Numbered from the stretch's first letter, positions 9,158-18,599 are shown. The stretch is DNA of 64,000 nucleotides from an uncultured Clostridia bacterium (GCA_949388605.1 CASKJV010000005.1:1-64000); one strand, 5' to 3'. Numbers and translations: made by a program. Notes: generated by a model not told the origin, from the letters alone.

Positions 9158-10369
9158 TTATTTTTCTACTGTCCAAATTCCATCTGCATAAGTACATGAA
9201 ATATTTGATGGTATAGAAACTACAGGACGTATTCCTAAGCCTGGATGATATGTTGAATAATATTCATAAATATGGTTTATCTCGCCATCTGAACCATAAA
9301 TATGCCATAACGTTCTTGAATCAGTAGTAGGCGGAGTTGAAGTCAACCAATATGCATAGCAGCTATCTATTCCATTTAGCTCTGGATGTGGTACATATAA
9401 GTCATAATCTTCTGTTTGGCTATCTAATTTTGGCTTATCTGTATATACTAATTCTGTTTTATTTTTTGTATTATAACTGCTCATTAATAATTCTGCTGTT
9501 GGTGAGCCTATTGCTGTTGCTCCTGCTATTCCATTTGCAAAACTACTCCATGCTGTTTCATTTTTTAATCCATTTATTAAAGTGTTTCTATCTGTATCTG
9601 ACCATACACTATATGTATAACTTGTTGGATTTGTATTTAATCCTGCTGATTCTGGAACTTGGCTTGCTGGTAAATAATCTGCCAAAATTGCATATACTGT
9701 ATTTCCTTCTTTATATAGAATTCTCCAATCATCTGTTGTGCTTTCTGTTCCTATTATGTTATTCCCTAAATCTATATATTCTCCAATATTATTATTTGTT
9801 ATATCTCCTATTGATGGTTCTGTTACTTCTGGTGTTTGTGATGAGTCATTTATTCCTTCACTTGTTCCTTCTTTTCCTGGTTCTACTGGCATTGCTGTTA
9901 ACCTAACTCCTATTGTTGAACTTACACTTCCTGCTATTGGTGTTTTTGTTAATTCTACTGTTACTTTTACTGTTGTTGCTTCTCCTGCTGTTAAACTTGT
10001 TTTCGCAAGTTCTGATTTTAATGTAAAATATTCTGTATTACTATTTGTTGTTGCTACAGATAAATCTGCTGATATATCTGTACTTACGTTTTGTACTGTA
10101 TATTCTGCATTTACTGTTTGTCCTTTTTGAGTTAATCCACTTACACTTATTGTTGCATTTATATCATCTGTTATTCCTGCTGTTACATATGTGTTATCAG
10201 ATACTTTTGGTTCTCCTGTAAACATTACTTTAAAATTTGATTGACTTGGATCTGCTGTAGCTGTACCTTCAATATTTAATGTTATATTTTGGATTGCTGC
10301 ATATCCTACTCCTAATAATAACATTGCTACTATTATTACTGTTACTATTATTTTGTTTGTTTTTTTCAT
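9158..10369 (-). CDS. Secreted or surface protein with N-terminal signal/anchor
   Basis: A 403-residue protein. Residues 1-25 form a signal/anchor helix (KIIVTVIIVAMLLLGVGYAA). Residues 30-165 are a Thr/Ser/Val-rich beta domain with the look of TasA/camelysin-like or DUF11-like surface repeats. An acidic, proline-rich linker follows (about 165-190), then a C-terminal domain with the signature YWLTSTPP...LGIRPVVSI, seen in DUF6273-type extracellular modules of gut Clostridia. Few cysteines, no LPXTG motif. RBS AAAGGAGGAAAAA precedes the ATG. Role probably in the cell surface or matrix; specific function unknown. Confidence 0.7.
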   Translation of the reverse strand: MKKTNKIIVTVIIVAMLLLGVGYAAIQNITLNIEGTATADPSQSNFKVMFTGEPKVSDNTYVTAGITDDINATISVSGLTQKGQTVNAEYTVQNVSTDISADLSVATTNSNTEYFTLKSELAKTSLTAGEATTVKVTVELTKTPIAGSVSSTIGVRLTAMPVEPGKEGTSEGINDSSQTPEVTEPSIGDITNNNIGEYIDLGNNIIGTESTTDDWRILYKEGNTVYAILADYLPASQVPESAGLNTNPTSYTYSVWSDTDRNTLINGLKNETAWSSFANGIAGATAIGSPTAELLMSSYNTKNKTELVYTDKPKLDSQTEDYDLYVPHPELNGIDSCYAYWLTSTPPTTDSRTLWHIYGSDGEINHIYEYYSTYHPGLGIRPVVSIPSNISCTYADGIWTVEK

Positions 10370-10530
10370 TTTTTCCTCCTTTTGTTTTTGTATTTCTTTA
10401 TATAAAAAATTGTCCTAACTTATATTAAAACAATATTTTAACAAGATAAATAAAGATATTTTTTTCCACTTAATGTTAGTAAATCTTAGAAAACAAAACT
10501 TTTCAGTAAGTTTTTTAATACTAAATTATA

Positions 10531-10686
10531 GAATAAAAGTGGACGATATAATAATTACAAAATACAAAAATTTACTAAATCATCCACGTATTTGTTTGGG
10601 CGCCGATTTTACAAAGTAAAATTGTGTGCAAATATTGCCGAAGGTTTTGTATTATAGGAATTTCAAAGAAATTTTCTATAATACAA
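10531..10686. repeat. Three-hairpin intergenic repeat, copy 2
   Basis: A diverged copy. Hairpin 1 is GTGGACGAT...ATCATCCAC. Hairpin 2 is changed to GATTTTAC-AAA-GTAAAATT, with both arms altered so that pairing is kept. Hairpin 3 is TTGTATTATAGGAATTTC with GAAATTTTCTATAATACAA, also compensated. The surrounding 10370-10956 gap contains no gene that I can see. Confidence 0.7.
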
Positions 10687-10803
10687 AAAGACTCATATTA
10701 ACTACATATTTTTGCATAACACAAAAACGCATAGTTTATATAAGCCTTTTTATATTCTATACTTGATTTTATTTTTCTATTTAATTTCTTAATACAAATG
10801 TTG

Positions 10804-10830
10804 ATATATATATATATATATATATATATA
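10804..10830. repeat. AT dinucleotide microsatellite
   Basis: An uninterrupted (AT)n tract of about 27 bases in the gap downstream of the DapB-like dehydrogenase. It is likely to vary in length between strains. Confidence 0.9.
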
Positions 10831-10956
10831 CTGGCACAAGGGTTTCAGCCTTTATCATAATTCTAGTACTTCCTATCACTTTTTTTATAATATATCATAA
10901 TTGTTTCTATTTGTATACAGTTTTTAGTTTTTGTAACAAAATTGTAAATAGCAATT

Positions 10957-12018
10957 CTAATTTCCAATTCTCTGCTTAAAATTTAATTCTCCAAATTGTT
11001 CTGTAGGAACATATCCTGGCTTAGCAGAAATCACATCAGGAATTCTATTTACAATAGTACCACAAGTAAGTTCTACTGTATTTGGTCTTTCAACAGTAAT
11101 AGTCGTAGTAGGTTCACCTTCAACAGTCCAAACATTTTTATCATATTCATCTGGTCCATATACTTTCCCAATACATTCAGTTTCAATTGTAATGCCTTCT
11201 TCGGTTTCTGTACTAACAACAGCACTCATACCTGTTGCATCTCCAGATTTAACAGTCATATTTAAAGTTGAAGAATAAATGTCATCACTATATGTTTGTG
11301 GCACACATTTTTGAGTTTGTTTTTTTACAGTTAAGCCTAATTTTTCACAAAGCCAACCATTAACATTCCACATATATGATGGTGCATATTCTCCCTTTTC
11401 TATTACATCTTGTCTTTCTTCATCTGATATTCTATCAATAGATGCTATTTTTTCATCAAATTCAGCAATTGTTAATCCTGCTCCATGTGCTTCAGCTAAA
11501 GCAATTCCATATTCCTCAACATTATAACTAGAACTTCCTTTAATTTTTGTTATTTTATGAGTTGAACCAGCTATTGATGTAACAAGTTGTCCCCAATAAA
11601 TATCTTGATAACCGCTACCTGTAATTGTACAATTATTTTTCTTTGCTAACTCATCTATTTTTTGTGTTAATTTTGGATTTGAATTCATTGGGAAAAATGC
11701 TTCTTCACAAGTTGTAATAGCATTTATTCCAAGTTCTGCACATAACATTAACGGTTTCTCAACTTCTGAAAAAAGACTTCTTGTTGTTACAACACAAATA
11801 TCTGGTTTTGTATTTTGAAGTACTTCTTTAGCTTGTGTATCATTTGCTACAATTACTCCCATGTTTTCTCTACCAATAATTTCACCAATATCTTTTCCTA
11901 TAATTGAAGGATCTACATCAATCGCACCAACAATCTCAATCCCTTTCTCAATCATATAACGCATGGTATACACAGACATCTTGCCACAACCATACTGAAC
12001 AGCTTTTAAGTTTTCCAT
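10957..12018 (-). CDS. DapB-like NAD(P)-dependent dehydrogenase
   Basis: A 353-residue protein. The N-terminal Rossmann segment begins AVQYGCGKMSVYTMRYM and runs into GAIDVDPSIIGKDIGE. The family (dihydrodipicolinate reductase N-terminal fold) includes 2,4-diaminopentanoate dehydrogenase of ornithine fermentation, and the length and the central stretch TGSGYQDIYWG fit that group. No other ornithine-degradation gene is nearby, so the substrate remains open. A single gene, with RBS AAAGGAGAATTTT before the ATG. Confidence 0.65.
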   Translation of the reverse strand: MENLKAVQYGCGKMSVYTMRYMIEKGIEIVGAIDVDPSIIGKDIGEIIGRENMGVIVANDTQAKEVLQNTKPDICVVTTRSLFSEVEKPLMLCAELGINAITTCEEAFFPMNSNPKLTQKIDELAKKNNCTITGSGYQDIYWGQLVTSIAGSTHKITKIKGSSSYNVEEYGIALAEAHGAGLTIAEFDEKIASIDRISDEERQDVIEKGEYAPSYMWNVNGWLCEKLGLTVKKQTQKCVPQTYSDDIYSSTLNMTVKSGDATGMSAVVSTETEEGITIETECIGKVYGPDEYDKNVWTVEGEPTTTITVERPNTVELTCGTIVNRIPDVISAKPGYVPTEQFGELNFKQRIGN

Positions 12019-12083
12019 AATAAAATTCTCCTTTCTATTTATTATATTATATCCATTAATTTCCTTTTTACTCTATTTAAAAT

Positions 12084-12169
12084 AATTCGTCCACATATTG
12101 GTTCGAAGCGCCGATTTTGTTGTACAAAATCGTGTGCAAAAATTAGCGAAGCACTTTCCTACTAAATAA
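12084..12169. repeat. Three-hairpin intergenic repeat, partial copy 3
   Basis: Contains only the right arm of hairpin 1 (TTCGTCCACATATTGGTTCG), all of hairpin 2 (identical to copy 1) and the right arm of hairpin 3 (CTTTCCTACTAAATAAA). The other arms are lost, so it is a decayed copy. Confidence 0.65.
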
Positions 12170-12172
12170 AAA

Positions 12173-12214
12173 AACTCAAAATATTAAATAAATTTTATTT
12201 TAATATTTTGAGTT
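12173..12214. terminator. Bidirectional terminator after the Lon-like gene
   Basis: AACTCAAAATATTAAA pairs with TTTAATATTTTGAGTT, with T-runs on both sides. It is reached about 45 bases after the stop codon of the Lon-like protease. Confidence 0.85.
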
Positions 12215-12221
12215 CTTTTTT

Positions 12222-12278
12222 TAACATACGTATAACAATGATGAAAAATGTCCATTAACTTACGTTCTTAATTGATCA
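12222..12278 (-). repeat. REP-like palindrome, degenerate copy
   Basis: On the minus strand it reads TGATCAATTAAGAACG, then a GGACATTTTTCATC core, ending ACGTATGTTAAA. This corresponds to the intact elements around the RAYT gene. The last codons of the Lon-like protease (DQLRT-stop) lie within it. Confidence 0.6.
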
Positions 12279-14656
12279 GAAATTTTTGAAAATTTCTTTA
12301 ATTTTTCATAAGCTAAATAATTTATTGTTCCAAGTGGAAATTTTCCATTTTTATCTTTCTTTCCTGCTGGAACGCCTGTTAAAATTTCAATTCCTTCATC
12401 TATTGTTCCTACTGCATAAATATGGAATTTTCCTTTTCTTACAGAATCTATAACTTCATCATTTAAAGATAAATTTCTAACATTTTGTTTTGGAATTATA
12501 ACCCCTTGTTCTCCATTAAATCCTCTCAATTTGCATATTTGATAAAATCCTTCTATTTTTTCATTAACACCACCTATAGGTTGAATATATCCTTTTTGAT
12601 TAATAGAACCTGTTACTGCAATTGATTGATTAATTGGAATTCCAGATAAACTAGAAAGAATTGCATAAGCTTCTGTACTTGAAGCACTATCTCCATCAAC
12701 ACCACCATATAATTGTTCAAAACATAAGTTGGCAGTTACTGAAAGTGGCATATCTTGCGCAAATTGTTCACCTAAATATCCTGTGAGAATTAATACGCCT
12801 TTTGAATGTGAAGATCCAGACATTTCTACTTCTCTTTCAATATTTACAATACCATTTTTTCCAACATATGTGCTAGCTGTTATTCTTGCTGGTTTCCCGA
12901 ATGAATAATCTCCAACACTAATTACTGTTAATCCATTTATTTGACCCACTTCAAATCCTTCTGTATCAATAAGAAGGGATTCTTCTTTAATCATTTGTAA
13001 ATATTTTGAATCATATTTTCTTATTCTTTCAATTCTTTCGTCAAGAGCTTTTTGAATATACTTTGGTGTAACTATTTTTTGTCTATCTTTTTTAGCCCAT
13101 ACAGAAGCTTCTCCAACAATTTCTCCTATTTCACCAAATTGTGTAGATAGTTTTTCTCTATCTCCAGCTAATTTAGAAGTGAATTCTACTACTTTTCCCA
13201 TTGCTTCTCTGTCTAAATCTAATAAATTTTCTTGTACACAAAAGCTTCTAACAAAATTACTTAGCCTTTCAATATTTTCATTATCTTTTGGTGCATCTTC
13301 TTCAAATTCTACTTTTATTTTAAATAGTTTTCTAAAATCATCATCCATAGATAATAATGTATGGTAAATATTAGAACTCCCTACTATTAATACTTTTATA
13401 TCTAATGGTATTGGTTCTGGTTTTAATGAAATTAAAACCATACCTGCTTTTTGTTCTGACGAATTTTCAATAGATAGTTCTTTTATTTTTAAAGCTTTTT
13501 TTAATGCTTCATAACAAATTCCATTTGCTAAAAGATCTTTTGCTTGAAAAATAATATATCCACCATTTGCTTGGTGTAGTAATCCTGGTTTTATCATCAT
13601 ATAATCAGTTTTTAAAGCACCAAATTGATTTTCATATTCTAATCCGCCAAAAATATTAAAATATGAATAATTAGTGTCCATTATTACTGGTGTGCCTTCT
13701 AACTTACTATTATCTATAAATAAATTTACTCTATAATTTAACCATGGTTCTTTAACTTCAGGTTTTTGAACTGTAGGTTGTGGATTCTTCGTATCTGTTT
13801 CTGGTGCTAAAAAGCAACTAATATTTCTTAAAATATCTTTTTTTACATTATCCAAATAATTTCCTATTTTTTTATTTCTTTTATAATTCGCTTTTATTGA
13901 ATTTATATGAACATTAATTGTCATTAATGCTATATTAGCTTGCCACTCATCAACTTTCTTTTCTGATTCTCTTTCAATACTTTTTATTTCAGCTAAAGCT
14001 TGAAAAATTTGTTCTTGCACTAAAACAGATCTTTCTTCAAATTCCTTTTTTATTGTTTCATCTAATTCTTCGAATTCTTCTTCTGCCAAAGTTTTTCCAT
14101 CTAGCACTGGCATCATATAAACACCATTATCAGTTGATTTTACTTGAAATCCTTGTATTAATGTTTTTTGATTTAACTTTTCAAGTAAGTTCTCTCTTTT
14201 TTCTTCATATTCTTGTTTTATAATTTGCTTTTCTTTTTCAAAATCATCATTGTTAAAGGTTTTTTTAATATCTCTTCTAACATCTTTAACAAAATTTTCC
14301 ATTGTTTGAGCAAATACTTTACCTTGGCCAGCAGGGAAAGAAACTGCTACTGGTTCATTAGGATTATCAAAATTATATATATATACCCAATCGTGAGGAA
14401 CTTTCCCTTTTTGTGCTTTTTCGTCCAAAAATCTTTTTGTATACATGGTTTTTCCAACACCAACAGGTCCTTCTAGATATAAATTATATCCTTTCATTTT
14501 TACATCTGTACCAAATTCTAGTGCTTTTATTGCTCTATCTTGTCCATAAATTAATTCATTTTCTTCTAATAATTCTTTTGTTGTTTCAAATTTAAATAAA
14601 TTTGGATTACAAATATCTTTCAAATCCTTTGGCGTTAGTTCATTTCTTTTTCTCAT
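12260..14656 (-). CDS. Lon-related ATP-dependent protease (LonB-like)
   Basis: A 798-residue AAA+ protease of the lon-related putative protease family. The Walker A motif GPVGVGKT is near residue 64, a long coiled-coil insertion spans about 130-270, and the C-terminal S16 protease domain has the catalytic Ser in GDSASSTEAY (near 655) and the catalytic Lys in GGVNEKIEGF (near 698). It has no LAN domain, unlike LonA. Probably cytoplasmic protein quality control. RBS CGGAGGAAAG precedes the ATG. The C-terminal few residues are supplied by a REP element. Confidence 0.88.
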   Translation of the reverse strand: MRKRNELTPKDLKDICNPNLFKFETTKELLEENELIYGQDRAIKALEFGTDVKMKGYNLYLEGPVGVGKTMYTKRFLDEKAQKGKVPHDWVYIYNFDNPNEPVAVSFPAGQGKVFAQTMENFVKDVRRDIKKTFNNDDFEKEKQIIKQEYEEKRENLLEKLNQKTLIQGFQVKSTDNGVYMMPVLDGKTLAEEEFEELDETIKKEFEERSVLVQEQIFQALAEIKSIERESEKKVDEWQANIALMTINVHINSIKANYKRNKKIGNYLDNVKKDILRNISCFLAPETDTKNPQPTVQKPEVKEPWLNYRVNLFIDNSKLEGTPVIMDTNYSYFNIFGGLEYENQFGALKTDYMMIKPGLLHQANGGYIIFQAKDLLANGICYEALKKALKIKELSIENSSEQKAGMVLISLKPEPIPLDIKVLIVGSSNIYHTLLSMDDDFRKLFKIKVEFEEDAPKDNENIERLSNFVRSFCVQENLLDLDREAMGKVVEFTSKLAGDREKLSTQFGEIGEIVGEASVWAKKDRQKIVTPKYIQKALDERIERIRKYDSKYLQMIKEESLLIDTEGFEVGQINGLTVISVGDYSFGKPARITASTYVGKNGIVNIEREVEMSGSSHSKGVLILTGYLGEQFAQDMPLSVTANLCFEQLYGGVDGDSASSTEAYAILSSLSGIPINQSIAVTGSINQKGYIQPIGGVNEKIEGFYQICKLRGFNGEQGVIIPKQNVRNLSLNDEVIDSVRKGKFHIYAVGTIDEGIEILTGVPAGKKDKNGKFPLGTINYLAYEKLKKFSKISDQLRT

Positions 14657-14742
14657 TAGTACTTTCCTCCGAATAAAAACTTCTATTGTGATTTTATATC
14701 AAATAAAATAAAATATCAATTACTATTTCACAAAATTTTACA

Positions 14743-15177
14743 TTATTTTAAAACCTTTGTCATAATAATTGCATTATCTACCCCATTATAGTATTTTTTT
14801 CTTACTCCAATTTTTTTAAAATCATATTTTTCATATAAATTAATTGCTATACAATTTTTTTCATTTACTTCTAAACTTATTGTTTCTAAATTTGTTTGTT
14901 TTGCCATTTCTATTAGTTTACCTAAAAGTAACTTTCCTATTCCTTTTTTTCTTTGACTTTTTTTAGTAACAATATTCGTAATTTCAACATCCATTGGAGT
15001 TATTATTATTCCAGCAAACCCGAGAATTTCGTCATTTTCCTTTGCTATAATATATTTAGAGTTTTTACTTTCTAATTCACTTTTTAATATTGATGGATTC
15101 CAAAAATCATCAAAATCAATTTGTAAATTTTCTTTTATTCTCTCAAAATCAGTTAAAGTCATTTCTTCAATTATCAT
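14743..15177 (-). CDS. rimI: Ribosomal protein alanine N-acetyltransferase, GNAT family
   Basis: A 144-residue GNAT protein. The acetyl-CoA-binding motif is RKKGIGKLLLGKLI near residue 78, and NEKNCIAINLYEKYDFKKIG near the end is typical of RimI. It follows tsaB with a 2-base gap, in the order tsaE-tsaB-rimI that is standard in Firmicutes. In other bacteria it acetylates the N-terminus of S18 and other proteins. The RBS is weak, which suggests translational coupling to tsaB. Confidence 0.88.
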   Translation of the reverse strand: MIIEEMTLTDFERIKENLQIDFDDFWNPSILKSELESKNSKYIIAKENDEILGFAGIIITPMDVEITNIVTKKSQRKKGIGKLLLGKLIEMAKQTNLETISLEVNEKNCIAINLYEKYDFKKIGVRKKYYNGVDNAIIMTKVLK

Positions 15178-15179
15178 AT

Positions 15180-15848
15180 TTATTTTTTCTTTAACCTTTC
15201 TGCTTGTGACTTTCTTAAATAAATTGGAACTATAGTATCACTAGTATATAAATCGTTTTCTATCATTTTTTTATATCCAATTTTTCCACAATTTTGGGCT
15301 GATTGATCATTTTGGCTACAAAAATCCACTTTTTTTAGAATATCTGTTAATAATTCTTTATGTAATATAGCACCATTTCCAACACAAACAATATTTTTAT
15401 ATTTTTTTAATATTTCAATTATATTATTTATATCATCAGCAATATAATCTTCTTTCTTATTATATTCTTTATCAAAAATTCCACAATATACTTGATTATT
15501 TCTTGCATCTATTAAAGATACTATTGTTTCTGCATTTTCTACATTTTTCGCTAAAATTTCTAAAGAAGTAACCGAAGCAATTTTTATATTTAAAACTTCA
15601 GATATTGGTTTTATTGTAGCAACTCCAATTCTAATCCCAGTAAAAGACCCTGGACCTGTACAACATGAAATCATTTCAATATTTTTTATATCTAAAGAAT
15701 TTCTTTTTAAAAGTTCTTCCATTAATGGCATTAAATTTTCTGAATGAGTTCTACCATCATTTAAATTTATTTCGTCTATTAATATATCATTTTCTAAAAC
15801 TGCAACTGAGCATATTGAACTTGAAGTATCTATTGCTAAATTTTTCAT
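15180..15848 (-). CDS. tsaB: t6A biosynthesis protein TsaB
   Basis: A 222-residue ASKHA-fold protein. It begins LAIDTSSSICSVAVL and has the TsaB signature CTGPGSFTGIRIG near residue 61. TsaB is the non-catalytic partner of TsaD in forming threonylcarbamoyl-adenosine at position 37 of ANN-decoding tRNAs. Its start overlaps the tsaE stop by four bases (ATGA). tsaD is not in the window. Confidence 0.93.
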   Translation of the reverse strand: MKNLAIDTSSSICSVAVLENDILIDEINLNDGRTHSENLMPLMEELLKRNSLDIKNIEMISCCTGPGSFTGIRIGVATIKPISEVLNIKIASVTSLEILAKNVENAETIVSLIDARNNQVYCGIFDKEYNKKEDYIADDINNIIEILKKYKNIVCVGNGAILHKELLTDILKKVDFCSQNDQSAQNCGKIGYKKMIENDLYTSDTIVPIYLRKSQAERLKKK

Positions 15849-16279
15849 AAATTTTCCTTTCCAACATATTCTATTTCTATATTTCTTAAATTTTCGTTTG
15901 ATAAATCTCTTGTAAATTTAATTTTTATATATTCTTTTGGAAGCACCTCTTCTATCATTTCTCCCCATTCAATTATGCAAGCTCCTCTTTCAAAATATTC
16001 TTCGCCTCCAATTGCATAAAATTCATCTACTTCTTCTAATCTATATACATCAAAATGATATATATTTAAATCTTTTGTATTATATTCATTAACAATAGTA
16101 AATGTTGGACTAGAAATTTCATTTTCTAAGCCAAAATAAGTTAGTATTCCTTGTGTTAATTTTGTTTTTCCAGACCCTAAGTCACCTGTTAAAACAATAA
16201 TCATTCCTTTTTTTAATTTACTACCAATTTTTTTACCTAATTCAATTGTTTCTGCTTCAGAGTTTGTTTTTATAATCAT
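15845..16279 (-). CDS. tsaE: t6A biosynthesis ATPase TsaE
   Basis: A P-loop ATPase with Walker A motif GDLGSGKT near residue 32 (from the chosen start), SSPTF and the family motif HFDVYRL; WGE near the end is also typical. It works with TsaB and TsaD in t6A synthesis. I choose the ATG at 16279 because the family starts at IIKTNSEAET. An upstream in-frame ATG at 16309 would add ten atypical residues and run through the AAAGGA that serves as RBS. Confidence 0.9.
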   Translation of the reverse strand: MIIKTNSEAETIELGKKIGSKLKKGMIIVLTGDLGSGKTKLTQGILTYFGLENEISSPTFTIVNEYNTKDLNIYHFDVYRLEEVDEFYAIGGEEYFERGACIIEWGEMIEEVLPKEYIKIKFTRDLSNENLRNIEIEYVGKENL

Positions 16280-16349
16280 ATTTGTTATCATTCCTTTCAT
16301 TAGATACACATTTGATTAAAAAATTTTCTTACTTGTTTTTAATTTTTTA

Positions 16350-16814
16350 CTATTTTATAATTTCTATAATCTCTTGTGGTAAATATTTTGAAACATCTTT
16401 GCCATTATTAATTAAATCCATTATCAAACTAGAGCTAATACCTCCTAATCTTCCAGATCTAATATAAATAGTATCTAAACCTGAAATTTCTTCGTTTACT
16501 AAAGCTATATTTTCTTCATATTGATAATCCATACCATTTCTAATTCCTCTTATTAAGTATGTTGCCTCATTTTCAATAGCAACATCTACAGAAAGATTAT
16601 TATAAGTTATTACTGATACATTATTTAAATTTTCATTAATAAAAACTTTTTCTATAGCATTTTTCATTTCTTCTTGATTAAAACTTCTCTTTTTCTTTGA
16701 ATTTACACCTATTCCAACTATAACTTTATCAAAAAGCTTAGCTGATTTTTTTATAATATATAAATGTCCATTTGTAAATGGATCAAAACTTCCAGCATAA
16801 AATCCTATTTTCAT
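16350..16814 (-). CDS. coaD: Phosphopantetheine adenylyltransferase, resident copy
   Basis: A 154-residue nucleotidyltransferase that converts 4'-phosphopantetheine and ATP to dephospho-CoA. Motifs: GSFDPFTNGH at residues 9-18, LIRGIRN near 88, and GGISSSLIMDL near the C-terminus. Its codon use is as AT-rich as its neighbours, which makes it the resident copy. A second coaD lies at 18097-18561. RBS AAGGAGATTTTAAT. Confidence 0.9.
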   Translation of the reverse strand: MKIGFYAGSFDPFTNGHLYIIKKSAKLFDKVIVGIGVNSKKKRSFNQEEMKNAIEKVFINENLNNVSVITYNNLSVDVAIENEATYLIRGIRNGMDYQYEENIALVNEEISGLDTIYIRSGRLGGISSSLIMDLINNGKDVSKYLPQEIIEIIK

Positions 16815-17205
16815 ATTAAAATCTCCTTATATTTTATTTAACTATCTATATTCAAAATATCTTTCTGTACAAATTTTCTAAAAGTTTATATTATAAGAAA
16901 TACAAAGAGTTTTCAAATAATATTTTATTTTTTGCTTTTTACCAATTTTACCTTTTTTACCTTTTGAGTATAACATAATTTTTTAAAAAAATGTACTATT
17001 TTATCAAAAATATAAAAGTTATTTTTAAGTAAATAGTAAAATTTTTATTATGTGATATTAATCTTCTTTTAAACATTAAACAATTTATTTTCTAACAATA
17101 TTTTTTATATAAATTTTTTCTTGTAGTTTTCCCAAAAAAGTTGATTTGTATAAAACTTCATGATATACTTTATGTAAATTAAAATAGAATTATAGGAGTT
17201 TATAT
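16815..17205. other. Divergent intergenic region between coaD and the MBL gene
   Basis: No gene is seen. Around 16880-16925 there is a degenerate hairpin-3 sequence (TATTATAAGAAA with TTTTCAAATAATA). The rest is AT-rich, apart from the promoter for the MBL gene. Confidence 0.5.
17141..17169 (+). promoter_or_regulatory. Promoter of the MBL-fold gene
   Basis: TTGATT and TATACT with a 17-base spacer, about 37 bases before the start codon. Confidence 0.6.
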
Positions 17206-17982
17206 ATGAAATTAACTATTTTGGGAAGTCAATCACCATATAATACAACAGGTCACAATTGTCCTGGTTTTTTTATTCAAGATAATCAAACTAGATTAAT
17301 GTTAGATTGTGGAAGTGGTAGTCATAGTTTATTAAACTATCCAAATGATTTGCAAAATTTATCAATCATTTTAACACATTTACATAGAGATCATTATAAT
17401 GATATTTATAATTTGCAATATTCTTCTTTTGTATTCCATAATCAAAAAAGAATAGAAAAACCTATTAATATATTTTTACCTTCTACACCTGCAAAAATAT
17501 ATGAAGATATTTTAAGTGAACAAAATTCTTTTGCAAAATATCAAATAATAGATGAAAACTCTAGTTTTAAAATTGGTAATATGAATATTAGTTTTTGCCC
17601 TACAGATCATCCTGTTGAAACTTACTCTATAAAAGTTCAAAATGGAAACAGAACAATTGTATATACTTCTGACTCTTCTTTTTCTGCTAAAAATAGATTA
17701 GTGGAATTTGCAAAAGGAGCTGATTTATTAATTTGCGAATCTAGTTTATTAAAAGAACATGGTTTTCCAGAAATTAATTCTCATTTAACATCTGAACAAG
17801 CAGGTATTATTGCAAAAGAAGCAGGAGTTAAAGGATTAATTTTAAATCATTTTTGGCCAGAAGAACCTGTACAAAAATATGTTGACGAAGCAAAAAAAGT
17901 ATTTCAAAATGTAATCCCTGCAATTGAAGGATTAACTATTAATATTCCTTCTATAGAAAAAGAACTAGATGAAAGAAGTTAA
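17206..17982 (+). CDS. MBL-fold metallohydrolase, RNase Z-like
   Basis: A 258-residue metallo-beta-lactamase fold protein. The first strand is MKLTILGSQSPYNTTG, the metal motif THLHRDHYND is near residue 57, FCPTDHPVETYS near 125 and TSDSSFS near 148 carry the other metal ligands, and LNHFWPE follows. The layout resembles the YhfI/RNase Z-like group of small hydrolases, and the substrate is unknown. A single gene with its own promoter and a terminator shared with the convergent coaD2. Confidence 0.82.
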   Translation: MKLTILGSQSPYNTTGHNCPGFFIQDNQTRLMLDCGSGSHSLLNYPNDLQNLSIILTHLHRDHYNDIYNLQYSSFVFHNQKRIEKPINIFLPSTPAKIYEDILSEQNSFAKYQIIDENSSFKIGNMNISFCPTDHPVETYSIKVQNGNRTIVYTSDSSFSAKNRLVEFAKGADLLICESSLLKEHGFPEINSHLTSEQAGIIAKEAGVKGLILNHFWPEEPVQKYVDEAKKVFQNVIPAIEGLTINIPSIEKELDERS

Positions 17983-18060
17983 TTTTTTTATAACATTTTA
18001 AAAATATTATCATATTTTAAATTTATACTTGTTGAATTTAATATTATTTTATAACTGTAA

Positions 18061-18085
18061 AAAAGGCGTAGATCTCCTACGCCTT
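18061..18085. terminator. Bidirectional terminator between MBL gene and coaD2
   Basis: AAAGGCGTAG and its complement around ATCTC, with A-run before and T-run after, between convergent genes. Confidence 0.9.
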
Positions 18086-18096
18086 TTTATTTGTTT

Positions 18097-18561
18097 TTAA
18101 CTTATTAATTTTAATACTTCGTCAGGTAAATACTTAGAAACATCTTTTCCATGTTTTCTAAGTTCCATTACCATGCTTGAGCTCAAATATCCCATTCTGC
18201 CAGCTCTTATAAAAATTGTATCCAGTCCAGAAATTTCTTCATTAGTTAAAGCAATGTTTTCTTCTTCTGCATAATCCCAGCCATTTCTTACACCCCTTAC
18301 AAGAATATCTGCACCATTAGCTAATGCAGCATCCACTGTCAGATCTTCATAGCAAATAACTGTTACATTACTCAGCTTATTCTGTACCATAACTTCTTCA
18401 ATAGCTCTTTTCATTTTTTGTGCATCAAAGCGCCGCTTTTTAGTACTATTAATTCCAATACCGACAATAACTTTGTCAAAAATCTTTGAAGCCCTTTGTA
18501 CTACATTAAAATGTCCCATAGTAAATGGATCAAAACTTCCCGCATAAAAAGCTGTTTTCAT
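18097..18561 (-). CDS. coaD: Second phosphopantetheine adenylyltransferase, probably transferred
   Basis: A 154-residue paralogue of the coaD at 16350-16814, with all motifs: GSFDPFTMGH, LVRGVRN and YLSSSMVMELR. Its composition differs from its neighbours: it uses GCA/GCC, CTG, CGC and CGG (AAG CGG CGC for Lys-Arg-Arg), which are rare in this window. This suggests acquisition from a higher-G+C relative. It is a monocistronic gene with a hairpin directly in front of its RBS. Whether both copies are active cannot be told. Confidence 0.88.
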   Translation of the reverse strand: MKTAFYAGSFDPFTMGHFNVVQRASKIFDKVIVGIGINSTKKRRFDAQKMKRAIEEVMVQNKLSNVTVICYEDLTVDAALANGADILVRGVRNGWDYAEEENIALTNEEISGLDTIFIRAGRMGYLSSSMVMELRKHGKDVSKYLPDEVLKLIS

Positions 18562-18578
18562 TTCTTTTCCTCCTTTTA

Positions 18579-18599
18579 CTTGGAGGAATACCCTCCAAG
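18579..18599 (-). promoter_or_regulatory. 5' UTR hairpin before coaD2
   Basis: CTTGGAGG and CCTCCAAG form a perfect 8-bp stem immediately upstream of the AGGAGG ribosome binding site. On the mRNA the CCTCC arm could also pair with the RBS, so it may control translation of coaD2. Confidence 0.45.

Noticed and set aside
9337-10130. Two long plus-strand ORFs opposite the surface protein
   Set aside because: They are shadows of a Thr/Ser-rich gene with clear start, RBS and signal peptide on the other strand; their composition (Leu runs) is not protein-like.
10804-10830. AT repeat as a phase-variable promoter
   Set aside because: It lies downstream of the dehydrogenase and far from any start codon; no promoter boxes flank it.
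15845-16309. Longer tsaE start at 16309
   Set aside because: It would encode ten extra residues that overlap the RBS of the family-consistent start at 16279.
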